A program made the translations under genes and the position numbers. From Paenibacillus phoenicis (GTDB lineage Bacteria; Bacillota; Bacilli; Paenibacillales; Paenibacillaceae): a stretch of 64,000 bases of DNA. Location: positions 1,860,001-1,924,000 of the forward strand of contig NZ_JAYERP010000001.1 of NCBI RefSeq assembly GCF_034718895.1, read 5' to 3'. Below the pieces are notes generated by a model. It was not told the DNA's origin. It saw only the letters and a list, made by a program, of their open reading frames with translations, and did no database searches. Below are positions 44,123-52,416 of the stretch, piece after piece (within the stretch, counting starts at the first letter, position 1; the number at the start of each line of letters is the position of its first letter).

Positions 44123-44335
44123 CAGTGCGTCATCTATGGCATGGGCGTTGCGCTGATTCCTAAAATCGCCGTCAAGGATCAGCTTATTCAGCATGCACTA
44201 TCCAGCTTCTCCGTTGCTCGGGGAGAGCTGCAGCCATTTTATTCACAGATTGTATTATCCAAGAACAAACATATCACCGCACCGATCAACGATCTCACCT
44301 CGCTGCTGACGGTACATGAGTTTGCGGCCGGCTAA
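44123..44335 (+). pseudogene. C-terminal remnant of a LysR-family regulator
   Basis: KQCVIYGMGVALIPKIAVKD is the end of a LysR effector domain, followed by a normal C-terminus (DLTSLLTVHEFAAG, stop). The DNA-binding and most of the effector domain are missing; it is fused directly to the inverted ATP-grasp remnant. Confidence 0.7.
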
Positions 44336-44353
44336 AGGCGGTTAACATTGAAA

Positions 44354-44386
44354 AAGACCTTCCGGCCAGACTGGTCAAAAGGTCTT
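44354..44386 (-). terminator. Terminator after the carbamoylase gene
   Basis: AAGACCTT (44354-44361) / AAGGTCTT (44379-44386) with an inner GGCCAG/CTGGTC stem; A-run on the plus strand gives the U tract. Confidence 0.7.
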
Positions 44387-44409
44387 GATGGTACGGCAGA
44401 ATAGAGAAT

Positions 44410-45642
44410 CTACTTCGCGAGAAGCAGCAAAGCATGATACAGCACCTCGGCTCCCAGCCCGCAATCCTCCTTGGAGCTCCACTCCTGCGGATGATGACTG
44501 ATTCCATTCCGGGAACGCACAAAGATCATCCCAAGCGGCCATAGGCCGCTAAACTGCATCCCGTCATGGCCGGCGCCGCTGACCAGCTCCGGCAGAGGGT
44601 CCGGCAGCCCGGCAAGCTTCCCGGCAGCAGCGATCGCTTCCTTTACCTCCGGAGAGCTCGGAGCCGGCGCGACTCTTTGCAGCAACTCAAGGGTGAGCTC
44701 CGTGCCATGCTTTCGGCACACTTCGCCCGCGTAATCCCGGATGCGGCCTTCCAGCATATCCCGCTCGGCCTCTTCCACGTCCCGCAAATCCAGCGAGAAC
44801 TGTACTTGCCCCGGTATAACATTGACGCCTCCGGGCAGGGTCTGAATTTTGCCAATCGTGGCCACGGCATTCGGAAATTTCCGGGTCTCTGTATAGATGT
44901 AGCTCATGAGCTCTGTTGCCGACTGCAGCGGATCTCTGCGCAGGTTCATCGGCCTCGCGCCCGCGTGACCGGCCTGGCCTTTGATCGTGAACTGCTGCCA
45001 CAACGGTCCGGCAATTCCGGTTACGAGGCCGACAGGCTGACCGATACTCTCCAGCACGACCCCCTGTTCAATATGAAGCTCGACGTATGCCTTGACCTGA
45101 TCCGGCTCTCTAGCCGCCTCTTGCACCCGCTCAGGCGCCAGGCCGGCCGACCTCATCGCCTCGGCAATCGTAATGCCGTCCGCATCCGCATGTCTCAAAT
45201 TTTCGGGACGCAGGGTGCCGGCGACAGCGCGGCTGCCGATCATGCCGAACCCGAATCGGGAGCCTTCCTCATCGGTGAAGGCGATCACCTCAATCGGATG
45301 TGCGGTAGCGATGCCCTGCTCCTGCATCGTCTGAAGCGCCTCTATGGCGGCCAGCACGCCCAAAGGACCGTCAAACTTGCCCCCGGACGGCACCGTATCG
45401 ATATGTGATCCTGTCAGCACAACAGGCGCTGCCGGGTCGCTTCCTTCCCGCCGTCCGATCAGATTGCCTGCCGCATCCTCGCGCACGGCAAGGCCCGCTT
45501 CCTTCATATAGCGTGCAACCTGTTCCTTGGCCTCACGCTCCTCGGCGGTAAACGAAAAGCGGGTGACTCCCCCGCTCTCCTGCGCGCCGATCTCGCCAAG
45601 CTCCATCAGCCGCTTCCACAGGCGTCCGGCATTAATGATCAT
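44410..45642 (-). CDS. N-carbamoyl-L-amino-acid hydrolase / allantoate amidohydrolase family (M20)
   Basis: 410 aa from ATG 45642 (GGAGG..GAGG site), overlapping the preceding gene by 11 bp. Zinc-dependent M20 amidase that removes the carbamoyl group from N-carbamoyl-L-amino acids or related ureido compounds. Motifs: TGSHIDTVPSGGKFDGPLGV (metal His/Asp), FTDEEGSRFGFGMIGSRA (catalytic and metal Glu), ELHIEQGVVLE, GQAGHAGARPM, LDLRDVE, and SGAGHDGMQF with NGISHHPQEW at the end. Coupled to the ATC-hydrolase-like gene, it is well placed to act as the N-carbamoyl-L-cysteine amidohydrolase step. Confidence 0.9.
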   Translation of the reverse strand: MIINAGRLWKRLMELGEIGAQESGGVTRFSFTAEEREAKEQVARYMKEAGLAVREDAAGNLIGRREGSDPAAPVVLTGSHIDTVPSGGKFDGPLGVLAAIEALQTMQEQGIATAHPIEVIAFTDEEGSRFGFGMIGSRAVAGTLRPENLRHADADGITIAEAMRSAGLAPERVQEAAREPDQVKAYVELHIEQGVVLESIGQPVGLVTGIAGPLWQQFTIKGQAGHAGARPMNLRRDPLQSATELMSYIYTETRKFPNAVATIGKIQTLPGGVNVIPGQVQFSLDLRDVEEAERDMLEGRIRDYAGEVCRKHGTELTLELLQRVAPAPSSPEVKEAIAAAGKLAGLPDPLPELVSGAGHDGMQFSGLWPLGMIFVRSRNGISHHPQEWSSKEDCGLGAEVLYHALLLLAK

Positions 45643-46207
45643 CGCCCTCGCCTCCGGCCTTTTCCTTCTTATCGGCGTCTGTATTGTTCTCGTTGTCTGC
45701 TTCATTCATTTTAAATCGGAAATGGCAGTGCCCGTCCTTGAGCAAATATTTATCATGCTCCACTTCAAAATTCGGATTATATCCTCTCGCAATGGCCGGA
45801 TCGATCATTTGGCAGTACAGAATGCCGTACTCCTCCATGCCGTCCTTCTTCCACTGGTCGCCAAACGCGCAGCGGGTAAAGTTCTGCTCGATCTCTAGCG
45901 GATGGTACTCCGTCACATATTCAAACAGGTCGCTGCGTCCCATATCGTAATTCGGCAGGTAGCTGTGAATGTCATTAGGCTGTCCGGCCGCAGCCGCACG
46001 CCGGGCGATATCTCTGCCCCGCTCCTCACCGAATGTGCGAACCCCTTCGCGAATGGCGTCTTTGCCCTCTTCGCCGAAGCGGTCAACAACCGCCTTCGAG
46101 AGATGAGCAAACAGTTTCGCCATAATAGTATACGGATCTACCGGCTCCAGACTTTCATCATGATCAATTGTCGTATTGGATTGCTTGTCTGTCGATTGTT
46201 GTCCCAT
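45632..46207 (-). CDS. L-2-amino-thiazoline-4-carboxylic acid (ATC) hydrolase family protein
   Basis: 191 aa; GGGAGGT before ATG 46207. Acidic flexible N- and C-termini flank a helical core (FAHLSKAVVDRFGEEGKDAIREGVRTFGEERG) and the family-type C-terminal signature: FTRCAFGDQWKK, YGILYCQMIDPAIARGYNP, FEVEHDKYLLKDGHCHFRFK (conserved Asp, Cys and His). PF14196-type enzymes open the thiazoline ring of L-ATC to N-carbamoyl-L-cysteine (or S-carbamoyl-cysteine). The following overlapping gene encodes a carbamoyl-amino-acid hydrolase, which would complete conversion to L-cysteine. Confidence 0.8.
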   Translation of the reverse strand: MGQQSTDKQSNTTIDHDESLEPVDPYTIMAKLFAHLSKAVVDRFGEEGKDAIREGVRTFGEERGRDIARRAAAAGQPNDIHSYLPNYDMGRSDLFEYVTEYHPLEIEQNFTRCAFGDQWKKDGMEEYGILYCQMIDPAIARGYNPNFEVEHDKYLLKDGHCHFRFKMNEADNENNTDADKKEKAGGEGDDH

Positions 46208-46575
46208 TATGAATACCTCCCAGGTTCAAAAGTGTGTCGGTGTCTCTACCTTCTACCTTAGCCTTAGCACCATTATCCCTTATGATCAGGTTGCAGGCCA
46301 AGCTCTGTCTTTTCACTTCTCCTGGCGCCCCTGTCTTTGATACTCGTGTCTCATCTTTGATTCTCGTGTCTCATTCCCGGCGCGCCATTGATCTCGCATC
46401 TTGGAGAGCTGCTTCCATATGCAAAGAAATGTCCTTCTTCCGAGTTTGTCGGTCTCCTTGTTGCCTGATCAAACGGGATATTGTGCAAAGCATACAGCAA
46501 TAGCGAGTATTTATGTCCTACAAAGGCTCAAGCTGACTTAGGTGCTGATAAAAGTTAAGTTATATAGTTGCAAGC
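46208..46575. other. Regulatory intergenic region between livF and the ATC-hydrolase gene
   Basis: 368 bp without a convincing gene. It contains the exact 20-bp tandem repeat listed next; a possible -10 (GATAAT on the minus strand, near 46275) lies between the repeat and the gene, without a strong -35. Confidence 0.5.
46334..46373. promoter_or_regulatory. 20-bp direct tandem repeat, candidate operator
   Basis: TCTTTGATACTCGTGTCTCA (46334-46353) is followed immediately by a copy differing at one base (46354-46373). The 20-bp period places both on almost the same DNA face, ~130 bp upstream of the hydrolase start. Confidence 0.55.
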
Positions 46576-47328
46576 TTAATGTTTTGTCGTCCCCAAGTAC
46601 ACAGATTTGACAACGTTGTTGTTTCTCAAGTCCGCCGCTGCGCCATGCACGACGATCCGGCCCGTCTCCATCACATAGCCCCGATGAGCCGTTGCCAGCG
46701 CCATGCGGGCATTCTGCTCTACCAACAGGACGGACACGCCCTCTTCGTTAATTTGCCGGATGGCGGCAAAAATCTCCTTCACGATCAGGGGAGCCAGTCC
46801 CATGGACGGCTCATCCAGCAGCAGCAGCTTCGGTCTGGCCATCAATGCGCGGGCAATCGCCAGCATCTGCTGCTCGCCGCCGCTCATCGTTCCGGCCAGC
46901 TGCTTCTGCCGTTCCTCCAGCCGCGGAAACAGCCCGTACATTTTTTGAATATCGGCGGCAATCTCGGCCTTGTCGCGCCGAACATAAGCGCCAAGCCGCA
47001 AATTCTCCAGCACGGTCAGATCGGGAAACACGCCGCGCCCCTCGGGAACCTGGGAAATGCCCAGCTCCACAATGCGATGGGGCTCCAGCTTGGTGATGTC
47101 CCGTCCTTCAAACCGGATGCTTCCCTCCGCACGTTTGATCAAGCCGGAAATGCTGCGCAGCGTCGTTGTTTTGCCGGAACCGTTCGTTCCAATCAGCGCC
47201 ACAATTTCTCCGCTGTATATATCCAGATTCAGCTGCTTCACCGCCTGAATGACGCCATAATTCACCTGCAATCCCTGGATTTCCAGCATCTTTAGTCCCT
47301 TCTGGCCGGCATGTTGTCTCTCCGTCAT
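46576..47328 (-). CDS. livF: Branched-chain-amino-acid-type ABC transporter ATPase LivF
   Basis: 250 aa from ATG 47328, which overlaps the livG stop (ATGA); an internal ATG 47289 (AAGGGA site, MLEIQGLQVNYG) is an equally good start. ABC motifs: Walker A GTNGSGKTT, Q-loop ISQVPEGRGVFPDL, signature MSGGEQQML, Walker B LLLDEPSMGL, H-loop LLVEQNA. The LivF subclass is recognised by PEGRGVFP. Energises the permease LivHM together with LivG. Confidence 0.92.
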   Translation of the reverse strand: MTERQHAGQKGLKMLEIQGLQVNYGVIQAVKQLNLDIYSGEIVALIGTNGSGKTTTLRSISGLIKRAEGSIRFEGRDITKLEPHRIVELGISQVPEGRGVFPDLTVLENLRLGAYVRRDKAEIAADIQKMYGLFPRLEERQKQLAGTMSGGEQQMLAIARALMARPKLLLLDEPSMGLAPLIVKEIFAAIRQINEEGVSVLLVEQNARMALATAHRGYVMETGRIVVHGAAADLRNNNVVKSVYLGTTKH

Positions 47329-48107
47329 CGTTCCTCGACCTCCCCGCCCAGATATGCCTCGATAACATTCGGGTCGTTCTGAATCTGCGCCGGATTTCCC
47401 TCCGCAATCTTCACCCCATAATTCAGGACAACGATGCGATCGGAAATGTCCATCACCAGGCCCATGTCATGCTCAATCAGTATAATCTCGATGCTGTACT
47501 GGCTGGACAGACGCTTGATTTTCTGAATCAGCTCGGCCTTCTCGACAGCGTTCATTCCGGCCGCCGGCTCATCCAGCAGCAGCACCTCGCAGCCAGTCGC
47601 GAGCGCGCGGGCGATTTCAAGCAGTCGCTGCTCACCGTATGGCAGACCGCCTGCGAGTATATCCAGCTTGTGCTCCAGACCGACGATGGCCAGCTTCTCC
47701 ACACAGTCCTGCACAATCGCCTCACGTCTGCGCTGGAGTGCCGCCTGGGATTTGAAAATGGCCGAGAACATCCCCTCTTTATTGCACTCGGCATGGGCGA
47801 CCAGCACATTCTCCAGCACCGTCATGTTCTTGATCAGTCTCGTATTCTGAAAAGTTCTTGCCAGACCGAGCTCTACTCTCCGGTAGGGCTTGAGCTTGTT
47901 AATCACGGCATCCTTGTAGCGAATCGTGCCAGAGGTCGGGCGATAGATGCCCGTAAGCAGATTGAACAGGGTCGTTTTTCCCGCCCCGTTCGGGCCGATA
48001 ATCGATAAAATCTCGCCGCGGCGTACCTCCAGGTTAATGTCGCTCAAAGCCGTCAGGCCTCCGAAATTCACCGACACGTTGTTCAGTTCGAGTACCTTCT
48101 CCATCAT
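47325..48107 (-). CDS. livG: Branched-chain-amino-acid-type ABC transporter ATPase LivG
   Basis: 260 aa; start overlaps the livM stop by 4 bp. Walker [23 protein letters not shown] (Q-loop with the LivG hallmark FQN), signature [15 protein letters not shown], Walker [13 protein letters not shown]-loop [10 protein letters not shown], and the C-terminal EAYLGGE typical of LivG. The chain of 4-bp overlaps shows tight co-translation of M, G and F. Confidence 0.93.
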   Translation of the reverse strand: MMEKVLELNNVSVNFGGLTALSDINLEVRRGEILSIIGPNGAGKTTLFNLLTGIYRPTSGTIRYKDAVINKLKPYRRVELGLARTFQNTRLIKNMTVLENVLVAHAECNKEGMFSAIFKSQAALQRRREAIVQDCVEKLAIVGLEHKLDILAGGLPYGEQRLLEIARALATGCEVLLLDEPAAGMNAVEKAELIQKIKRLSSQYSIEIILIEHDMGLVMDISDRIVVLNYGVKIAEGNPAQIQNDPNVIEAYLGGEVEER

Positions 48108-49072
48108 TTGTTCCCAACCTTCTTCACGTTTCCGTAAAAGTTACGTTTCCGGTATTGCTCGCCCCAGAATCCCGAAGGCTTGAATATCATCATTAGCACG
48201 ATGGCCAGGCCAAGCAGAATCATTCGATAATCGCTCACATATCTCAAGATTTCGGGTGCCGCCACCAGAATGACCGCACCAAGCACAGAGCCCGGCAGAC
48301 TTGCAGCTCCCCCTAATATGACCATCGCAAGGATATTCACAGAATCCAAATACCGGAATGCATCTGGACTGACATACGAAATATAGGTCGCCCAAAATGC
48401 ACCGGCGGCACCGGCGAAAAATCCCCCGACGGTAAAGGCCAGCAGCTTGTAATAATTCGGACGGATGCCGACCGATTGAGCCAGCGTTTCATCTTCGCGT
48501 ACCGTCAGCAGGCTGAGGCCGACGCCCGAATGCACCAGTCTATGGATGACAACATAAGTGATCAGCACCAGCAGCAGAATCAAGTAGTAAAACTCCAGCT
48601 TGTCCCTGAACACAAAGCCGAAGAGCGAAGGCGCCGGAATGCCCGGCAGGCCCATCGGGCCACGGGTCAGATCGACCCAGCCGACAAAAATAAGCCGGAC
48701 AATTTCTCCGAAGCCGAGGGTCACGATCCCTAAATAGTCCCCCCGCAGCCGGATGACAGGACTGCCAAGCAAGAAGCCGAACAGCCCGGCAATGGCAGCC
48801 GAGGCGGGAAGCGCGATCCAGAAGGACAGATGGAAATGCAGCATCAGCAGCGCAGCGGCATACGCGCCGATCCCGTAGAAGGCCGCATGCCCAAGCGCAA
48901 ACTGCCCCGCATACCCGATAATGACGTTAAGGCTCAAGGACAGCATGGAAAAAATACCGATCATAATGACAACATGCAGCAAATAATCATTGACCAGCTG
49001 AAGCACAATCGGAAGGACAATGGCCAGCACAGCCGCGGCGGCCATGGCCGCTTTCTTGTTCATACCTATCAC
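48104..49072 (-). CDS. livM: Branched-chain-amino-acid-type ABC permease LivM
   Basis: 322 aa with eight to ten hydrophobic helices. Characteristic motifs: [20 protein letters not shown] near the N-terminus and [18 protein letters not shown] in the cytoplasmic loop, then [11 protein letters not shown]. The stop of livH and the start of livM abut (49073/49072). Confidence 0.92.
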   Translation of the reverse strand: MIGMNKKAAMAAAAVLAIVLPIVLQLVNDYLLHVVIMIGIFSMLSLSLNVIIGYAGQFALGHAAFYGIGAYAAALLMLHFHLSFWIALPASAAIAGLFGFLLGSPVIRLRGDYLGIVTLGFGEIVRLIFVGWVDLTRGPMGLPGIPAPSLFGFVFRDKLEFYYLILLLVLITYVVIHRLVHSGVGLSLLTVREDETLAQSVGIRPNYYKLLAFTVGGFFAGAAGAFWATYISYVSPDAFRYLDSVNILAMVILGGAASLPGSVLGAVILVAAPEILRYVSDYRMILLGLAIVLMMIFKPSGFWGEQYRKRNFYGNVKKVGNK

Positions 49073-49954
49073 CTATACCTTGTTGATCTCTTTGCTGCCA
49101 AGGATGCCCGAAGGTCTGATCAGCAGTACAATGATCAAAATTGAAAATGAGATAACGCTCTTGTATTGGGTCGAAATATAAGCGCCGCCGAGCGTTTCGA
49201 CGAGACCAAGCAGCACGCCGCCCAGCATCGCGCCCGGGATGTTTCCGATTCCTCCGAGTACCGCAGCCGTAAATGCGTTAATTCCTGCCATATACCCCAT
49301 CGTCGGATAAACCGCGTTGTAATAAATGCCGACCATAATGCCGGCGCATGCTGCCAGCGAAGAGCCGATGGCGAAGGCAAGGCTGATCATCCGGTTCGTA
49401 TTGATCCCCATCAGTGCGGCGTTGGTCAAGCTCATCGAGGTCGCCCGCATCGCCGTCCCTGTTTTGGTCCGGGTTACGAACAGTTGCAGACCCAGCATCA
49501 GCAAGATGGACAGCAGCAATATCAAAATTTGGATTTCAGAAAATGTGATGCTTCCGAATGTGTAAGTCCGGCTGCCAAAAGCGGTCGGGAAAGGATGCAT
49601 CTCCGTCCCCCACAATTTCTGCGCCAGGCTGACCAGGAGCGTGGACACACCGAGAGCGCTGATCAGCGGCACGATCCGGTCCGCCAGACGCAGCGGCCGG
49701 TAGGCGAGCCGCTCGATAAGCATGCCAATTCCCGCCGTAACGGCAGCGGATAATAAGAAAGCGAGATATAAAGGAAGCTGAAATTCCTGCATAAAAAAGA
49801 GTCCCAGAAAACTGCCGATCATAAAGATGTCGCCATGCGCAAAGTTAACGATTTTCAGTATGCCGTACACCATCGTATATCCGAGTGCGATCAAGGCATA
49901 AATGACACCGATGGTCAGCCCGTTGGTCAATTGCTGGAGGAACATGCGTAACAC
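49073..49954 (-). CDS. livH: Branched-chain-amino-acid-type ABC permease LivH
   Basis: 293 aa, eight hydrophobic helices; NGLTIGVIYALIALGYTMVYG and IVNFAHGDIFMIG at the start, then GINTNRMISLAFAIGS (coupling loop) and AAVLGGIGNIPGAMLGG are diagnostic of LivH. Follows livK after a 60-bp gap containing a stem-loop that may set the ratio of binding protein to permease. Confidence 0.92.
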   Translation of the reverse strand: MLRMFLQQLTNGLTIGVIYALIALGYTMVYGILKIVNFAHGDIFMIGSFLGLFFMQEFQLPLYLAFLLSAAVTAGIGMLIERLAYRPLRLADRIVPLISALGVSTLLVSLAQKLWGTEMHPFPTAFGSRTYTFGSITFSEIQILILLLSILLMLGLQLFVTRTKTGTAMRATSMSLTNAALMGINTNRMISLAFAIGSSLAACAGIMVGIYYNAVYPTMGYMAGINAFTAAVLGGIGNIPGAMLGGVLLGLVETLGGAYISTQYKSVISFSILIIVLLIRPSGILGSKEINKV

Positions 49955-49968
49955 CCCTTCAAAGCCGA

Positions 49969-49996
49969 GGAACAGGAAAACGAGCTTTCCTGTTCC
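49969..49996 (-). terminator. Stem-loop between livK and livH (processing or attenuation)
   Basis: GGAACAGGAAA (49969-49979) / TTTCCTGTTCC (49986-49996), 11-bp perfect stem without a long U tract on the minus strand, typical for mRNA stabilisation or partial termination after a binding-protein gene. Confidence 0.6.
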
Positions 49997-50014
49997 AGGT
50001 TCACGTAATGACTA

Positions 50015-51142
50015 TTATTTATAAAGTTCAAATTTGCCGTCCTGAATCGTCAGCCGGGACGGCTCTGTAATAACGTCCCCATTCTCATCAAAACTGATAA
50101 CGCCCGTGGCGCTGTTGTAATCTTTCAGTGTTTCCAGGTAAGACTTGATTGCTTCACGATCTGCGCCCTGCTCCTGGATCGCCTTGATAATGACCGAGGT
50201 TGCCACGTACGAGTAAGCAGCATACGTATCCGGCTTGCTGTTGTACTTGGCCTGGTACTCCTCATTAAATCGGGTCGCTTCGGCATTGTCGCCGCCCGGA
50301 TAGAAGAATCCGATCAGCTTGAAGCCTTCCACAGATTCCTTGCCCAGATCAAGCAGCGCTTCAGAATACAGGCTGTCGACACCGATGAAATCAACGTCCA
50401 GGTTCAGCTTCTTCGCCTGCTGGGCGATCAGCGCCGCTTCATTATAGAAACCGCCGATAAAGATGGCGTCCGGCTGCTTCTCCTTGATCTTGGTTAGCAC
50501 GGTGCTGAAGTCCTTATCGCCCGGATTGAAAGCCTCAGCAGCCACAACCTCGATGCCGTTCTCCGGCGCCGATTGCTGGTAAACATCAAGCAGCCCGAGT
50601 CCGAAGTCAGATTGTTCATAGATGAGAGCTACCTTGCCGTAGCCCAGTTCCTTCGACCAGCCGGCTAGGTAGTCGGCCTGGAACGCATCGGTCGTAATAA
50701 CGCGGAAGGTATATTCCCCGGCATTCGTCACAGCAGGAGCGCTGGAAGAAGGCGATACTTGAACAATTTTGTTCTTGTTGTATATCGGTGCCGTTGCCAG
50801 CGTCGCCGAGCTGTTGAAATGGCCGACCACGCCTAGAATGCTCTTGTCGGTTACGAATTTATTGGCGACGTTCACCGCTTCGTTCGAATCTCCCTTGTCA
50901 TCCTGAATTACAATTTCGATTTGCTTGCCGTCAATGCCGCCAGCCTCATTGATCTGTGCAGCCGCCAGCTCGGCGCCGTTCTTGAATGCTGTTCCATATT
51001 GGGCCTGCGTGCCTGAGATCGGTGCTGCTAGACCGATCCGGATCGTATCCCTGTTAGCTTGGGAATCGTCGCTTGCTCCACATCCGCTCAGCAGCCCTGC
51101 TGCCAAGCCGGTGATCGCAAGTGCGGATAAAAATCGTTTCAT
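50015..51142 (-). CDS. livK: Liv-type ABC transporter substrate-binding lipoprotein
   Basis: 375 aa. Lipoprotein signal peptide LAITGLAAGLLSGC (Cys ~21). Type I periplasmic-binding fold: IRIGLAAPISGTQAQYGTAFKNG, AAAQINEAGGIDGK, VVGHFNSSATLATAPIY, SPSSSAPAVT (substrate-contact loop), FEDENG-like C-terminus. First gene of livKHMGF. Although annotated for branched-chain amino acids, this family also binds ureido and other amino-acid derivatives; association with an ATC hydrolase and carbamoylase suggests a thiazoline or carbamoyl amino-acid ligand. Confidence 0.92.
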   Translation of the reverse strand: MKRFLSALAITGLAAGLLSGCGASDDSQANRDTIRIGLAAPISGTQAQYGTAFKNGAELAAAQINEAGGIDGKQIEIVIQDDKGDSNEAVNVANKFVTDKSILGVVGHFNSSATLATAPIYNKNKIVQVSPSSSAPAVTNAGEYTFRVITTDAFQADYLAGWSKELGYGKVALIYEQSDFGLGLLDVYQQSAPENGIEVVAAEAFNPGDKDFSTVLTKIKEKQPDAIFIGGFYNEAALIAQQAKKLNLDVDFIGVDSLYSEALLDLGKESVEGFKLIGFFYPGGDNAEATRFNEEYQAKYNSKPDTYAAYSYVATSVIIKAIQEQGADREAIKSYLETLKDYNSATGVISFDENGDVITEPSRLTIQDGKFELYK

Positions 51143-51191
51143 TGTAATCCCCCTTAAAGATGAATTAATCCTATGAGTTAAGTATGGCTTT

Positions 51192-51219
51192 ATTATAATG
51201 AATCGTTTTGAAATTGCAA
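51192..51219 (-). promoter_or_regulatory. livK promoter
   Basis: Minus strand: -35 TTGCAA (51219-51214), 16-bp spacer, -10 TATAAT (51197-51192), 50 bp before the start codon. Confidence 0.65.
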
Positions 51220-51324
51220 CACAAATTTTTGTATAGTCATATAAGTTTCGATAATGTCAAATAATACAGCAGGCTGCAAATGCCCTTAGTGCCATATTGA
51301 ATGATCTGGATGATTGTAGTCTCG

Positions 51325-51535
51325 GGCTGCTGCTCAGCCTTCTTTCCAGCCAGCTCGACAATGCTTCGCTGATCGTAACAGCCGGTTGGCTTCTGTTCGC
51401 AGGAATCGTGCTCTTCTCTGGGAGCTTGTATGCATAAGCTTGACCGGCATCCGGAAACTGGGGGCCATTACGCCGCTTGGCGGCCTCTGCTTTCTCGCGG
51501 GTTGGCTGCTGGTGGTCATACAGGCGTTCCAGGGA
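51325..51535 (+). pseudogene. DUF423 (YwdK-type) membrane protein remnant
   Basis: Plus-strand frames give CSLGLLLSLLSSQLDNASLI, VTAGWLLFAGIVLFSGSLYA, then after a 1-bp loss (near 51432) SLTGIRKLGAITPLGGLCFL and AGWLLVVIQAF, the C-terminal half of a DUF423 protein. The N-terminal half and start are missing and the 3' end is fused to an IS630 remnant. Confidence 0.7.
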
Positions 51536-51536
51536 C

Positions 51537-51735
51537 ATGATTTCGTCCATAAACTGCTGAATATTACTTCGGATCCCGGCAACGGTATGGTAGAACACAT
51601 TGTTAATCACATCGGATTTCAGCCATTTTCATAGACCTTCAACAAGGTTGAGTAAAGGTGTATGTCGATTTCGTATAGCTCAGCTCTTGACGATGCATCA
51701 TTTTCGAGACACCACGAAGCGAATAGATATAACCA
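51537..51735 (-). pseudogene. IS630-family transposase remnant with internal deletion
   Basis: Minus strand: YSLRGVSKMMHRQELSYTKS and TYTFTQ are the winged-HTH piece, then (after deletion of the whole DDE core) WLKSDVINNVFYHTVAGIRS and NIQQFMDEI, the C-terminus. Both ends are recognisable, the catalytic core is gone, and frames differ. Confidence 0.7.
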
Positions 51736-51744
51736 AATTTCAAT

Positions 51745-52040
51745 TGATCGTCGTATCCGATTGGACTTCTGATCTAAGCTGAGTGGGTGGAGTCAGTGGT
51801 GTAACTGCTTGCTGAAGTGATGAAGATGATAAGGCCTCGCTATAATCTGAAAAGGAATTGTCCTGCCCCTGCGCCCTGATCATAAATGCGTATGTAGTTG
51901 CCGGTGCCAACCCCGTTGCCGTAAATTTGCTTTGGTCACCGGAAACGATCCCGACCAACTGGTCGTTACAATAAATCTCGTAGAATTTAATCGTTTCGGG
52001 GGTTGAGATGATCTGCCATCTAAATGAATCTCTGTGGGAG
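51745..52040 (-). pseudogene. Partial duplicate of the RHS-operon FnIII gene
   Basis: Translates to WQIISTPETIKFYEIYCNDQ, LVGIVSGDQSKFTATGLAPA, RAQGQDNSFSDYSEAL, TPPTQLRSEVQSDTTIN, matching the first FnIII domain of the 40514-42283 protein. It joins at ~52035 directly to that gene's upstream leader, so signal peptide and linker are deleted. Confidence 0.85.
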
Positions 52041-52113
52041 AAATTTACTATTGAATAAATATTTTGCAATTCAATTATTAAACACCAGCATTTGTAGGAA
52101 ACAAAACTCGTCA

Positions 52114-52308
52114 AAATATATATGATTTTTCGAACATAATTCACTGCAAACCACTCGATTGGCGGAAATATATTCGATTTTTCATATAAAATCTCAAGTT
52201 TTGGGCTTCAAGGGGGCGATTCTATATGAAATTTCATATAGATTGGGCCAAATCAGCCATATTTGAGCGAATATATTCGATTTTTCATATATATTTCTGT
52301 TTCGTCGA
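52114..52308. repeat. 195-bp island repeat, copy 3 (right end of island)
   Basis: Units at 52118, 52168, 52222 and 52271. More diverged (roughly 14 differences from copy 1), same length and orientation. Lies 60 bp before the acsA terminator. Confidence 0.9.
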
Positions 52309-52370
52309 GAGAGGTCACGCCCCCAACCGAACCCAACCCAAGAGCGAATCCCCTCTCCTTCTCAAACACA

Positions 52371-52404
52371 AAAGTCCCCTCAAGCCTCAGCTTGAAGGGA
52401 CTTT
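52371..52404 (-). terminator. acsA terminator
   Basis: AAAGTCCCCTCAAG (52371-52384) / CTTGAAGGGACTTT (52391-52404), just 3' of the acsA stop. Confidence 0.85.
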
Positions 52405-52416
52405 CTATTTCTATCC

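Noticed and set aside
46579-47295. 238-codon plus-strand ORF opposite livF
   Set aside because: Exact antisense of a well-supported ABC ATPase; shadow frame.
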